Below, one piece after another: positions 47,590-60,444 of a stretch of 64,000 nt of DNA. Below the pieces are notes generated by a model that was given only the letters and a program-made list of their open reading frames with translations, did no database searches and was not told where the DNA came from. Positions within the stretch are counted from its first letter, which is position 1; every line of letters starts with the position of its first letter. The translations under genes were made by a program, and so were the position numbers. Source of the DNA: Rhodeus uyekii (lineage: Eukaryota; Chordata; Actinopteri; Cypriniformes; Acheilognathidae); the NCBI GenBank assembly GCA_037043235.1, contig JAWRVZ010000104.1, positions 1,678,501 to 1,742,500 on the forward strand. Direction: 5' to 3'.

Positions 47590-47790
47590 TACATTACATT
47601 GTGGGAACCAAATGTCCGCACAAGGATAGTAAAACCTGAGATAACCTGCCCTGTGGGGATCAGTCATTAATAAACAAACTAAATTATGTTTTTTGTAAAA
47701 TGTAAAAATGCAGAAAATTTTCTGTGATGGGCAGGTTTACACGTAGGGGGGTAGAATATACAGTTTGTAACGTTTAAAAATCATTAGGTT
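47590..47790 (+). repeat. Dispersed teleost repeat ('CACAAGGATAGTAA' type)
   Basis: Words GTCCGCACAAGGATAGTAAA, TGCAGAAAATTTTCTGTGAT and GTAGAATATACAGTTTGTAA in this order match a recalled common teleost repeat. No coding capacity. Confidence 0.5.
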
Positions 47791-49399
47791 ACAAAGTTAG
47801 TTAAACTGAGTGAGGGAGTGAGTGAGTCGATTATATATTTTTTTAGCTTTAGTCCCACTCTTTTGCAGGGTCTGCTTCATTGGAATTATTTGCACACACA
47901 CAATGGATTTTTGACATAGGTTTAAGGAAACAAACAATTTTGTGAATTTTAACAACTCAAATGTGGCATGTAACTATTGATGGTAGTTAAAGGGTTTCTT
48001 TATTACTATAATCATCATTTAATTACATTTGCTATTATATCTTTTTTAAGATTATTTTTATTTGTTTGTGAATCTAAGAGTTTACTCAGGATTGTTGACT
48101 ACAAAATTGTAACTTTGCCTTTCTATCACTAGATGTCAGGATTGCAGAAGTTTACAAAAAATAGGATCCTTCCCAAACAAGTGAACATCCTTTAGTAAAT
48201 TAAGGCAATATTTTAGCCAAAAAACTTTGTGTCCACATCAGTAGGCGGAAGTATAAAAAACTATTTACTTAGTGCTAACTTGCAAAAAAAGTTTATTTTC
48301 ATCCCTATTTTTTATTTTTATTTAATTGAGATTGATGTTTATAATGTCAATTAGTTCTGTTATTTCTGTTTTTAGTGGATTGTTTCAAAGTCTAGTTTCT
48401 CACACAATGTTAGCTAGCACAAGGGCTTTTAGCCGACTGGATTCAGTCTGAGGAGAACGTGTGTATGTAAGAATGTCAATACAAAAAGGATTTAGAGAAG
48501 AAAACAAAATAGCGAGTTCCTGCCATTCCGACAGTCCTCTAAGAGGAAGGAAAGGGCTCAGGAAGGAGTATGTGGGTCTTACAGAGGAACAGGTTTATTG
48601 TGGCCGAACAATTCAATCCAGATCAAAGCCTGCTTCAAACTCAAATGGGCCTCAAAGAAGAGTGAGACTTCAAAAACAGTGCCTTATGAAAATCCTACAT
48701 ACATACTTGCTGAGCTGCTCCAAAACATAGCATACCACCTACCTAGACAGTATTTTAAGGGATTTCACAGGTATGTATTATCTGTTCCTCGCAGACATTA
48801 TTGGCTCCTACAGGAGGTGAAGTAATGAGGAAATGTTTTAAGACAGAGGACGCTGGGACTCTAACTGTCTGAGGTTGCACCTTGTTATAAATGAGCTCAA
48901 AGAGGTCTGTGTCCTTTAGTCCTTCCTGTCCTCTTCGACAGCCAGCAGTGGGGAGACAAACCAGGAGAATAGGACAACACACACACAAACACATTTTCTG
49001 TCTGTCTGTCTGTCTGCCTTTATATCTGTCAACTCTCAGAAATAAAGTGTGAGGCTTACACAATTTAACCTTTTCTCACGATGTCATGTTACACATCCAT
49101 ATTCTCATGCAATGAAAAAACAAATCTAGTACAAAAAGTGGACACGAACAATACACAGACAGAAAAACTCAACCAAATACTGGTTTGGTGCTCTTAAAAT
49201 GGTGTGACATCACTGTAGCATCAGTTCATGAAGCAAGAGTGAACCCCTTTACTACAGTACAAAATAAATATGAATGAACAGAGGGTGTTGAAAGAACCAG
49301 AACAGCTTACTGAAATGTATCATGTCTCATATAATCTCTCAAACAGTGTTTCAACAGCAGATAAACAGCTTGTAAACAATATCACATAAAATGTATGTA
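47791..49399. other. Intergenic, no gene seen
   Basis: Includes a (TCTG)n run near 49000-49016. The frames at 48461-48825 have no recognisable domain; 48480-48830 is fairly complex sequence of unknown nature. Confidence 0.45.
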
Positions 49400-50360
49400 A
49401 CGTGTCCGTTTACTTCCTGGTTCCCAATGTGCTCTCCCAGTGTTTTTCCATTTACTTGTCTCATCATCATCTTCTCAGCTGTGTCCCATCATCTTCTCTC
49501 CTGTGTATAACTTCCCAGTGTTTCCTCCAGCCTTTGTCTGTTTTCATTCATTGTATGTTGCGTGGGATTTCCTGTGCTCCCTGTTGTCCAGTCGTCTCCT
49601 GCATGCTCAACTCTCCAGCCTACTCCAGTGAGCCCTAAACCTGAGTACCCAACAGAGGGGTAGGTATCGGCCATGTTGGTCACCACGTTGCTGTGTGTGT
49701 GGGCTGAACTCATGCCAGTCCCTAAGCCCGCTCCTGAAATCATTCATCTCCCTGAGTCTACTCCTAGCTCCCTCTAGTCCACGAGCCTGCTCCCAAGAAC
49801 TCTCTGTTCCTGAAGTTTGCTCCAACTCTCTTGTCCCCAAGCTCATTTCAAAGAGCCCTCTAATCCTCAAGCTTGCTCCAGAGAGCCCTCTAGTCTCTAA
49901 TCCCACTCCAAAGAGCCTTCTAGTCTCTAATCCCACTCCAAAGAGCCTTCTAGTCTGACTCCCTGAACTCCCAGCACCTCCCTGGCCCCCTACCCTGGAG
50001 GTGATCAATCATCTCATTAGCCTTGTCTACTGTGTCCAATCATCTAATCCTCTCCTGTGTACATCTTCCCTGTGTTTCCTCCACAGTCTTTGTCCGTTCT
50101 CGTTCATTGTATATTGCATGATATATCTTGTTCCCAAGTTGTTGGGAAGCCACTGTTGTAAGATAAACAATAACCGACAATGACAGGGTGAACACGAGAG
50201 GGCTTTATACAAGACATGATTGGTAACAGGTGACAAGACTAACATGATGGGTCATTAACACAGTTGTAACCAGCGCACAGAATGACACAGATTTAACCTG
50301 GAAATGAAACCAAAAACACAAAAGGCAAAATAAGAGTCCTTGTGGGTGAGAGTTGTGACA
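49400..50360. repeat. Composite retroelement-like repeat
   Basis: Two direct copies of a segment of about 100 bases lie 558 bases apart (near 49478-49580 and 50036-50140; shared words CTCCTGTGTA, GTGTTTCCTCCA, TTCATTGTAT). Its right part, read on the minus strand, starts TGTCACAACTCTC at 50360 and has a TATA-like TATAAAGCCCTC near 50205, resembling the 5' half of an LTR. No target duplication or gag/pol frame was found. Confidence 0.4.
49845..49950 (+). repeat. Minisatellite, 30-bp period
   Basis: Units of the type CTAGTCTCTAATCCCACTCC plus AAAGAGCCTT repeat at 30 bases. The last two are nearly identical, the earlier two diverged. The period keeps the plus frame open and yields a ten-residue repeat SNPTPKSLLV within the 87-codon frame 49695-49958. 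Confidence 0.8.
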
Positions 50361-50670
50361 ATCACAAGCTCATGAATCGAATTGTGAAATACAATGTCAA
50401 TACCATATCTATCTATCTATTTAATCTATTTTTTCAACAATAAATCCTTCAAAATGGAGATATTATAAATGCTTGTGCACTTTCAGAGAAGATTTCATCA
50501 AATCAGTTTGTCTTGACCTTTTTTATTATTTGATGCGTTAATAGATGTTTGGGTCTTCTGAATTGTTATTGAAAAGGTTGTTTACAGTTTTTCCTCAGTC
50601 GCTTTGGTGCATTTCTCCGATCACAGCTAACATTCTTAAAACTACTTGTTCAACCTCCACATCATCTACC

Positions 50671-50992
50671 TGTCACAATAAGGAGACGCATGTGCGATGC
50701 GGAGAGAAACGAGGAGCAGACTCGGAAATCCAAACTGAAAACACTTTATTCAAAACGTAAACGGCACTCAACAGTGCTAAACTCGGAGAATATAGGAAAC
50801 ACGGGTGGAGGCATCCACACATGGGGAACCAACATGAAAAGAGCATGAAAAGACAAGGGAGAACATGAGGGTTTAAATAGACAAGATAACGGGGAGCACC
50901 TGACACTACTAACAAGGGGAGTGGCAGACGTGACAGTGGCGGAAACACAGAAGGCTCACACAGGAGGAAAGTGACGAGACACGACTGTGACA
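50671..50992 (-). mobile_element. Solo LTR (family A), 322 bp, perfect target duplication
   Basis: Flanked by CTACC at 50666-50670 and 50993-50997. Ends are TGTCAC and GTGACA. On the minus strand it has TATTTAAACCCTCATG as TATA-like region and TTGAATAAAGTG as poly(A) signal. Being the best preserved, it defines the family seen at 3913-4237 and 8860-9211. Confidence 0.92.
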
Positions 50993-52366
50993 CTACCGTA
51001 GTCACGTGAGAACATCATAAAAGCAATTTCTCATTCTTTTGAACAAATTGCTTTTAACAAGATCTCTCCAATTAAATTAAACGTGGTTAATTTTATAATT
51101 ATTATTTAATTTAAGGGTGTTAAATAAAAAAAATGAAAAATCATGATACTACATGCAACTTGCTTTTGAGTCTCAATACTTTAACTCTGAACTTCATTTG
51201 CCCTATTTTTTACATTCATTCTTAAGAACAAAGCAAAATTTTGCATGGTAGTGAATAATGAAAGGATTTTGGATCTTACAAACATTTCAAGCTGAATATT
51301 TGAGAGCTTTTCAAGATGCCATGGGGACGTAATCCTCAGGGTTAATCTAACTCCAGCTGCTCCAGAACATCTAACTTTCTTTGTGCGCTATGGAGACCAA
51401 GACCTCCTTGGGGAGTTCCTTTGAGGTTCCTCCAGAAAACAGCAAGCAAACAGACCTACCGTTTCATATTTATCTCCCTTACGACACTCTTACACTCTCT
51501 TGAATGCAAAGCGGCCTCTTACGTTAATGTGTTTTGACGTACAAATTTGCTGTCAGCGGATTCTTCTCATCTCCTTTCTGTTTTACCCACAAGAGCTCTT
51601 GTATGAGGTAGATGAGGAGATGCATTAACATGCAGAGAGGATGCGTATCCGAGCAACAGACCTGAATGAGATGTGCTGCTAATTGGTTTCTATTCCCATG
51701 AGGCTCATCGATATTGTGTTCGATGATGCTGTAAGATAAACCAAGACACGATCAGAGTTCTTGCATCAGATCAGGGTGATCAACCCCCTGGAACCACTGC
51801 CATCTCAATGTAAATCTTTTTTATATATATCTCAATTACTTCTACTAGCAATGTTGAAGCTACTTTAACCCTGTAAAATAGCTGTATGTATTTAATACCG
51901 TATTTTGTACACAGTCTCTTCTGTTTGCTATAGTGGATTATTACATGTTCTTCACAAAGTTAAATAAGTATATTATTTCCAAAATGTCTGCCTCATTGTC
52001 ACAATCTGTGTTAGGCAAGTTAATCTAAAAAAATAAATAATAATAATAATAATGAATTACTAGCTACAAATTACATCTTAACCAGTGTAATCAGATTACT
52101 GTACTAACTACACTCTCTAAAAAGTATTGCATTACTTTCTAAATCCCATATCAGCCTCAAAGTTGAACAATACAAGGATAGGCATGAAACTGCTCTTTCA
52201 ATTCCAGTAAACAATATACACAATTGCATAAATTATTCTTGAACTGACAAAAGTATTTAAACCAAGAAGGTTACATTACATTTTAACATTAGACATTACA
52301 TTTTGATGTTAAATTAATTTATATAGAAGTGTTCTATACAGTTTTCAATTACATCAGAAATAACTA
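50993..52366. other. Intergenic; possible conserved island and a repeat
   Basis: Stretch 51490-51790 is complex and repeat-free, a candidate noncoding element. About 52010-52140 contains AATCAGATTACTGTACTAAC then CTAAAAAGTATTGCATTACT, a common teleost repeat. No gene was seen. Confidence 0.35.
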
Positions 52367-53100
52367 CAGTGGAATCCGGTTATGACGACGGCCTCGGGGA
52401 TTGCAAAAAAGCGTTGAGATAACCGAGGATCGAGATCGACAGCCAATATGGCGATTTATTTGATGAAGTGATCGGCATGCTATAAAAATGTACTGTATAT
52501 GTTTGCTAACAACAAAAGGCATATGTGCACGAACTAACAGCAGAGATTTACCAGTATACAATAAAAAAACACCTTCGATTCTCGATACAAACCTTTAATT
52601 ATATTCTCCAACATTGCAAACACAACGATCGCTCACAGCGTAAACAGTCTAATGTGCTTTCTCAACAAATTTAGCTTCGTCCCGTCTTTTAATAACCGGG
52701 TTCTTCAATCCGCAGCGGTGCTGAGCAGAGAGTGCGTCAGAACAGAAGCAGGTGTGTCTGTGTTTATCTAAGCCTCATACTCATTGGTCGGTAACCGCTC
52801 GCTACCGACCAATGTCAAAATATTTGAGAAAACCAATAAAATCAGAGAAGGCAGGCTTTATGTGCACACAGAAGCGGATGAGGCTTTGGGATGGGACCCA
52901 CGGCAGCACTCACTGCTCGTTGAGAAGCGTAAGAACGATATGTGCTTTCACTTCAGAGAGTGCTGCGCTGCGCTGTGATAGAAGCCTCTTTTGTCCTTGA
53001 GATATTAGATTTCGGCAACATTAAAGAATCGACATAACCCATAAGAAAATGCTAAGACAAATAGAGAGTTTGGCGGTTCCACGTCAAAAACTTTGACATA
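52367..53100. mobile_element. Tigger-like DNA transposon, second long copy
   Basis: TA at 52365-52366 is followed by CAGTGGAATCCGGTTATG. It is inverted relative to 7193-8611: its start matches the right end of that copy, and AACCGCCAAACTC..., AATCGAC and TAAAGGTTTGTATC-type blocks match the left part. The interior (about 52660-52990) is unrelated, and the site of the nested MITE is empty. The far end is missing where the Tc1 element begins. Confidence 0.82.
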
Positions 53101-53103
53101 ATA

Positions 53104-54400
53104 TATATTCTAGGTTTTTCAAAGTAGCTACCTTTTGCTTTGATTACTGTTTTGCACACTCTTGGCATTCTCTTGATGATCTTCAAGAGGTAGTCACCTG
53201 AAACGGTCTTCCAACAGTCTTGAAGGAGTTCCCAGAGATGCTTAGCACTTGTTGGCCCTTTTGCCTTCACTCAGCGGTCCAGCTCACCCCAAACCATCTC
53301 GATTGGGTTCAGGTCCGGTGACTGTGGAGGCCAGATCATCTGGTGACTGCACCCCTTCACTCTCCTTCTTGGTCAAATAGCCCTTATACAGCCTGGATGT
53401 GTGTTTGGGGTCATTGTCCTGTTGAAAAATAAATGTTGATCCAACAAAACGCAAACCGGATGGAATAGCATGCCGCTGCAAGATGCTGTGTTCAGTATGC
53501 CTTAATAAATCCCCAACAGTGTCACCAGTAAAGCACCCCCACACCATCACACCTCCTCCTCCATGCTTCACGGGGGGAGCCAGGCATGTAGAGTCCATCC
53601 GTTCACCTTTTCTGCGTTGCACAAAGACAGTGGTTGGAACCAAAGATATCAAATTTGAACTCATCAGACCAAAGCACAGATTTCCACTGGTCTGATGTCC
53701 ATTCCTTGTGTTCTTTAGCCCAAACAAGTCTCTTCTGCTTGTTGCCTGTCCTTAGCAGTGGTTTCCTAGCCAATATTCTTCCATGAAGGCCTGATTCACA
53801 CAGTCTCCTTTTAACAGTTGTTCTAGAGATGTGTCTGCTGCTAGAACTCTGTGTGGCATTGACCTGGTCTCTAATCTGAGCTGCTGTTCACCTGCGATTT
53901 CTAAGGCTGGTGACTCGGATGAACTTATCCTCCGCAGCAGAGGCGGTCCGCATATGAGCCGGTTTCTTTGTAGCGCTTGATGTTTTTTGTGACTGCACTT
54001 GGGGACACTTTCAAAGTTTTCCCAATTTTTCGGACTGACTGACCTTCATTTCTTAAAGTAATGATTGCCACTCGTTTTTCTTTACTTAGCTGCTTTTTTC
54101 TTGCCATAATTCAAATTCTAACAGTCTATTCCGTAGGACTATCAGCTGTCTTCTGCACAACACAACTGATGGTCCCAACCCCATTTATAAGGCAAGAAAT
54201 CACACTTATTAAACCTGACAGGGCACACCTGTGAAGTGAAAACCATTTCAGGTGATTACCTCTTGAAGATCATCAAGAGAATGCCAAGAGTGTGCAAAGC
54301 AGTAATCAAAGCAAAAGGTAGCTACTTTGAAAAACCTAGAATATAACACATATTTTCAGTTGTTTCGCACTTTTTTATTATGCATATAATTTCATTTTTA
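53104..54400 (-). mobile_element. Tc1/mariner DNA transposon, decayed
   Basis: Inverted repeats of about 100 bases at 53106-53210 and 54240-54343 (both starting TATTCTAGGTTTTTCAAAGT). The right flank (AACACATATTTTCAGTTGTT, CGCAC) resembles the outer part of the same family's terminus, as recalled, whereas the left side meets the Tigger copy directly. One outer end therefore seems lost. Confidence 0.85.
53284..54107 (-). pseudogene. Tc1-like transposase pseudogene
   Basis: Starts MARKKQLSKEKRVAIITLRN with a helix-turn-helix (SVRKIGKTLKVSPSAVTKNI). The first frame stops after 60 codons near 53925. Other frames carry the middle (KHGGGGVMVWGCF), the second-Asp block (FIFQQDNDPKHTS) and the C-terminal block, reached only through several frame changes. 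All three acidic blocks can be traced, unlike in the copy at 413-1924, but the gene is broken. Confidence 0.88.
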
Positions 54401-54412
54401 TTTAATTTTTTT

Positions 54413-56250
54413 ATATATATATATATATAATTATTATTTATTTATCTATGCATCCGCTTGTCTTGTTTACAATCTCTTTTTTTGGCCCTTTCCCTAATAA
54501 TCTCGCTCTCTCTGCATTCGTTCAGGTGTAATACAGTCCACCTGTTATCCACAAAGCTCGGCCAAGCAGGAAACTCATGTTTTTCACAACAGATGTAAAC
54601 ACACACTAGAGACACCGTCTACCTCTCATCGCTCTGAAACTCATTATTCTGCCTTTGAAATAGATGGAATCAAGTTTGTTTGTGACATGCTGAAAGTTAT
54701 AAAGCGCTTCAAATGCAAGTCAGTACATGTTTTTATGCGATAATACCTTTGAAGCCATTCTGTTTTGTGAATAGAGATAAATGGCTTTGAAATGCATAAT
54801 GTGGAAAAGGAAGCTGTTATGTATTTTAACATGCCCATAATGCTGTATTGACTAATCAACATCAAGAATCAAAAAGTGGATTTGATTTATTACAGTCTGG
54901 TGTCTTGGGACTTGCTAATTTTCCCTCTGCTTCATGATTAGCTCCATAATTAATTTTCTGCATGTGCAGCGCTCAATGTCTTGGCACCCACATTTAAGTG
55001 TAAAGTAAATGAGAGTTTGGTTTAACATGTTTAATTGTCGATGCCAAATTATAATGAAACGAGCCAAAAAATGAAATGAGACCCTCAGCAATAATTGCTT
55101 TCCTCCAGTCTTGCAGCACTAATCCGAGGCAAGGTGATTCTCAGGAAACGATGCAATTTTGTGTGAACTTCTTCACTCTTGTAAAAAAAAAAAAAGGGTA
55201 AAAAAGGAATACATATATATAGTAATATTTATAATATATTTGAAAATAATACTATTACATTAGTATATTTTTTCAAATGTTCCATAAGTATTTTTTTTTA
55301 ATTTTTTTTACAAGAGTAGAGACGTACATGGACTTTTTTTTTACAAAATTAGAGACGCACATGGATGGAAGGTGGGGGACATAATCAGCTCATGATGCTG
55401 CTCCTTAGTTCTGTTGCTTCAGTTGACCTTTGGCTGAAATTTTAGCTTTGAAAAACAAATTTAAACAACCTAACACCGTGTCTTAACCAGATGCGATGCA
55501 ATACTCAATACTCAACCTGACATGACAAAATCGAACAGAAATCACAGCCAGTCAGAAGAGCGAATGGGCGAGCTCTCTCTACAAGTTTGGATTCCCAATG
55601 AAATGGATATACATTATCAAATTCCTAAACTTTACATAATTTTAATATGATCAAAAATATAAACTGAGTGACTGAAACAAACTTTTTTAATCATAGAGTA
55701 CACGTTTGTTAACCCTGAGTTGACAGTTTGAACATTGTTGTTTCATTTTTTTTCAAGATCTGAGGTGAATTAGCCTATCCATAGTTGCTTTAGTGGTAAT
55801 GATATTCAAAATTACATTTTTTACATTAAAGCACAAAATCTGCACCTGAGATTATCATTGTTATTTGGTCAGAGATTTGTAGCATCTCTGAGTGCTCTTT
55901 CGTGTCTTGCATATGAATGTTTAAATAGGAAAGGCTTAAATCAGTTTAGTTTTAACACAGATAGCAAAGTATGCTAGTGCGTTATTACTCTTAGTTTTCT
56001 GTGCCACTGTACCAAGGTGCATTGAAGGTGCACTGAATTTGAGAGAAAATGCCGGATTACAATTTTAACTGCAAATATTGGCTTTCAATGTACTACAATA
56101 CCTAATGATACAAATTTACAAAGTAAACCAACTTTAAAGTGCTCGAATGTTGACTTGCATCATACCAAGATGCAATTTTATACATCTGGTTGGTTTACAG
56201 ATGGCTTACTCTTTATTATGTATATATGTAAACGGACCATAGTGAACATA
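54413..56250. other. Intergenic; possible conserved island
   Basis: (AT)n at about 54413-54429. The stretch 54870-55150 is complex with homeodomain-type words (CATAATTAATTTTC) and no frame. The word ATAATGCTGTATTGACTAATC at 54837-54857 recurs in similar form near 62508. No gene was seen. Confidence 0.3.
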
Positions 56251-56615
56251 TGTCTCACAGTCTTGTCTTGTCGCGTCACATCCAGCTTCCTTTATGTATC
56301 TTCCAGGTTCTGCATGCTCCCGTCTGTGTCTAATCACTGCCCAAGTCTCGTCAACTGTTCATAATCCCGTGTTTGTCAATATATACCCTCCTGTGTTCCC
56401 ATGTCTTTGTCTCTTGTTGACGTTTTAACGTTTCCATGTCATATTGGTGTGTTTTCTCTCTCCGTGTTTCAGAGTATTTCCTGGTTTTCATTAGATTATG
56501 CACACGTGTGCCGTTTTCTGTTCCTATTTAAAGTGTTGTTTTTTTATAAATATACTTTTACGTTGATCCCTTGTTTTCTCGCCTTCGTCATTCCCACTAC
56601 AACGCACCCATGACA
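56251..56615 (+). mobile_element. Probable solo LTR, plus orientation
   Basis: Starts TGTCTCACAGTC, similar to the minus-strand start of family A, has TATA-like CTATTTAAAGTG near 56525, and ends ACGCACCCATGACA. Flanking pentamers ACATA and ATATT match at 3 of 5, so the target duplication is not convincing. It is a divergent relative. Confidence 0.55.
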
Positions 56616-56927
56616 ATATTTAGTTTTGTTTTTAAACAGTTGAATATCTGCAGGCTAGAACGCCTCCATTTAACAACTCTCAACTTTCACAAACTTCGAA
56701 GGATGCAGCCTTTGAATTGGGACACAGCTCTAGCTAGCATGGCCGCAGCTTAATGTCTTTTAAAAAAGGACAATTTGTCAGCCATGTTAACATAATATTA
56801 TATTAGTAAACATTTCTGATATCATATTACAGTAAGTGAATACAAACATTTTGGATCACATAGTTCAAAATAACGGTAGCATTTCATTGTTTATGTTGGC
56901 CTCGTCATACTTAATAGCTGTAGTTAT

Positions 56928-57011
56928 GGGGGGGGGGGGGGTGATTTTTTACAGAAAATCTGAAAATGTTTGTACTGATCTTCAATCATGTGTGTGTGTG
57001 TGTGTGTGTGT
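56928..57011. repeat. Poly-G tract and (GT)n microsatellite
   Basis: Fourteen G at 56928-56941, then (GT)n at about 56990-57011. Confidence 0.93.
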
Positions 57012-57479
57012 AATGTAACAAGTGTGACAACACTTTGAAGGAAATATCATGGGTTTTCATTATATTTTCATTATAATATATATATGGGATTTTTCATTAT
57101 ATTTTTCAATATAATGTGTGATTAATACCAGAATTTATGTAAATTGCATGACTTTTTTGATTACTGCAAGATTTAATTAATGTTGCATTTCAGGGTTAGT
57201 TTTGATAACTTTGCAAATGAATAAGTTTAGAGATGGGGGTCTAAACTTTGATATTAAAGTGATTTTTTAGGTCTGTTTTTGTTTCGAATCAATTTTCATG
57301 TGATCAAAAACAAATATCACAATCTCTTTTTGATGTACACAGGCTTCAGACACCATCTCTACACACAAAGTCACAATGTACATCCCCTGAAGGACAGGTC
57401 ACTACTGTGCCACATCTCACCACAGCGACTGACAAATCAAAGCATGTCACATTAGTCCAAAACCCATCGGGAACAAAAA

Positions 57480-57740
57480 CAAGCACGGAATACATATTTA
57501 ATCAGCAGATCTGTGAGTGGCCTAAAGTGTTGTCCCAGTGACAAACTGCGGTCACAAGAAAGCTCATTAATCTCACACAGATCGAGGTAATTTAAAGACA
57601 TATTGGAGTCCATCACAGATCATTTTTTACATCGTTCTGTCGGCCTTATGACCTGACCTTGGGGAGTGTTTCTCAAATTAAATGTCAATGAAATGAGATT
57701 GAATTCTTTGCTGCTGTAATAGAGCATAACAGTGACCACT
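57480..57740. promoter_or_regulatory. Complex non-repeat island (possible conserved noncoding element)
   Basis: Balanced-composition stretch between AT-rich segments, without open frame or repeat similarity within the window. Similar islands lie at 58490-58760, 59440-59720 and 60750-61080. Function is only inferred from texture. Confidence 0.22.
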
Positions 57741-58489
57741 CCAATTTTCAGTGACCTTGCTAGTATGATTCTCAATTTTTTCCGTGTTTAAAAAATTTCA
57801 ATAAAGAGTTTTAGGCACTGACCAAACAGCTAACTCTGAGCCATTTTATTTGATGCAAAAAGAATGAAAACGTTAAAAAATGAAAACAGATTTAGTAAGG
57901 GAATGAAGTACTCATTCCATGAAGCATTAAAAATTATATAATCAAGTCAAAAACTATTAAAGACCAAGAGTTATTGATTATAAAAGTCATTGAAGTATAA
58001 AAAACAATAAAAAAAGTAAATGTATTGACTGTCAAAAAAATAAATGTTTTTTTTGATGGTAAATAAAAGTATAGACTATAAAAACAATATTTATAAACTG
58101 TATTTTGTCAAACTGATTCATGGATTAAATGTAAAAAATATATTTTAAATATTTTAATATTCTAAAATTTTGTAAGTTAAAATATTTACATTTGATTTTA
58201 TCATTAGGTTATGCACTGCCCCTAAAGTCATGACTGCAAAAAATTCAGATATCCAAGTAGTTTGAAAGTGTGCGAAAACCAAATTGATTACATCATTCGA
58301 AACGCTTCTCCGATTAGTGCATTTTTTGTGGATTATGGTTAGTATAGTCTGTGAACTTTTAAATCAAACAATATTCTTTTAAGATGATCTGTTAATGCTT
58401 TACAATAAGGTGCTATATATTAACATGTATTTCATGCAAATAAAGATGTATAAAATATCTTGTTCATTAAATGTTTTGTAGTTGAAATG

Positions 58490-58760
58490 GAAGTTGATTT
58501 CTCTGTTTTCCTCATCCTAATTGCATTATTCTTAGGGTGTAAAGATAGTCTTTCTCCATCTCAAAAGGTTGTTTTCCCATGGATGAAAAGATGCAGATTT
58601 TGAGATGCATTTCTTTTCATACCATTGTCACCAAGCTTTTGAATATACCGAGTAATTATGGAAATGAGTTCTCAGCGAGCATGATGTGGACACCTTGTGA
58701 AATTGGAAATGAGTTAGCGTCGCTTGCTCGCCATAGATTTAGGAGATAAGAGTTCAGTTA
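58490..58760. promoter_or_regulatory. Complex non-repeat island (possible conserved noncoding element)
   Basis: Contains CATCCTAATTGCATTATT (homeodomain and octamer-like words) and CCATGGATGAAAAGATGCAG. No coding potential was seen. Confidence 0.22.
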
Positions 58761-59439
58761 TGAAAAGGTACTAAAAAGCAAGGGGAGATGCTTGTTGGGT
58801 TTTATTGCACTGAAATATGTGATTACGAAAAGGTTAAAACTATAGGGGGGGACATATTTTGTCCTGAATTGAAAGATCTTAATGACAACACTAAACCAAA
58901 AATTCACCTTATTTTTTAATAGATGTTTTTGTGCTATTTGTGCACAATTAAGAACATAATAGTACAAAATATGTTCATAATATTTAATCTAAAAATAACT
59001 ATCTTTAACAAAAAGGTTGAAGTTACCATAATACTTTGATCACAGATGCCAATACTGAATGTTTGCCATATAAATTTACATAATGCTTAATAGATCTTGG
59101 TGTGAGCACAAAAACTTAAATGAGTAAATGAGCAAACAAATGATTTCCCATTGTATGATTCTTTAAAACATGACAGTGCCGTGGTGCTTCAATAGAGATA
59201 TCATATGATGTAAATAAATAAATAAATAGCAATGACATCTGTCAAATAACCATGGCAAAATGTGGTATTACCTACTTTTAATTAGTGTACTCTTCAATCT
59301 AAACAAACCTTAATGGGTAAAAAGAAGTTTGCGCCCTTCATTATTTAGTGAGGTTTCCTCCCTTTTTTTTTTTTACTTGTAATATAAGCTTATATTTCTA
59401 TCAAGAATCAGATTACAGAAGTTAAACGGGTTTTGAACG

Positions 59440-59720
59440 TTGTTTAAAGATAAGGACTTCCACTTACGTGACCGGTTTGGTTTTCATTCAGTCGTATCGT
59501 TAATGTTTGCACATTTTACTGAGGCAGGATTCATCCACTTAAAGATGAGCAGGAGATATTGATTTATTCTTCTAACTATTATCCACTCTGCGGGACAGGG
59601 AGATGTTAATTAAAGGGCTTTACTGCAAGAGCAAGGTCAGTTAGAGCTGTCTCGCTTTCTTTCTTATTAACTTTCCATTCCCATTCCGTTTCTTGCATCC
59701 GCACGTTTACCTTCTCAGGC
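59440..59720. promoter_or_regulatory. Complex non-repeat island (possible conserved noncoding element)
   Basis: Contains GGGAGATGTTAATTAAAGGG and CGTATCGTTAATGTTTGCAC (POU and forkhead-type words). No frame or repeat similarity. Confidence 0.22.
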
Positions 59721-59920
59721 CTAAACCGTCCTAACAGGAATTATATAATATAGCCCTCAGGAGACGTTTTTGCTTTTTTACTGCAAGATTGGATTCCAAA
59801 CGAGGCTGTTTACTCACCTTTCATTGCTTCTTTGAAACAAACGGGTTTTAATGACTCACAGGATGCTGGGTATTCAGTTCAGAGACAGGAAATTTAAATT
59901 CGTCTCTTACCTCAGGCTTT

Positions 59921-59946
59921 GTGTGTGTTCGCGCGCGCGCGCGCGC
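59921..59946. repeat. (GT)n-(CG)n alternating tract
   Basis: GTGTGTGTTCGCGCGCGCGC and three more GC units: an alternating purine-pyrimidine tract able to adopt Z-DNA. Confidence 0.9.
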
Positions 59947-60396
59947 TTTTGTTTTCCAGTCTAGAGGAAACCGTTAATCCGTCCTCACAAACTGCTGACG
60001 AGCAGCTGCGTGGTTGTCATAGAGATGGCTATTAAAATGTGCAGACAACGATTATTGCGGAGAAAATATGCTCCAATGTGTTGAAATAATGCGGCAAACA
60101 CACATTCTGAGATTAAAGGTCGAAATGTCCGAGTTTACCGTATTGACAATGCTGCTCTGATTGTTTAAAGGGACACTCCTCATTTTCTTTCCTATAAAAA
60201 AGTTTTATCAAGACACATTAAATGATAATTTATTTTAAGAAAAATCATTTATTCATTATACTATTACTGCTACATAATATACGTAGAAAACATTTCCTTC
60301 CACTCCTATGTAAATCTTAATGAAGTAAATGGTACTTTCAACAAAACAAAAACTTTAAAGACTTTAGTAATATATTTAGATTATATTAATAGAATA

Positions 60397-60399
<3 letters not shown>

Positions 60400-60441
<42 letters not shown>
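60400..60441. repeat. (AT)n microsatellite
   Basis: About 21 AT units. Confidence 0.93.

Positions 60442-60444
<3 letters not shown>

Noticed and set aside
49386..50365. Complete LTR between two ATCAC pentamers (49381-49385 and 50361-50365)
   Set aside because: The left pentamer is not followed by a TG terminus, so the match is probably chance.
52752..53000. 82-codon plus-strand frame
   Set aside because: It is inside the private interior of the second Tigger-like copy and has no known domain.
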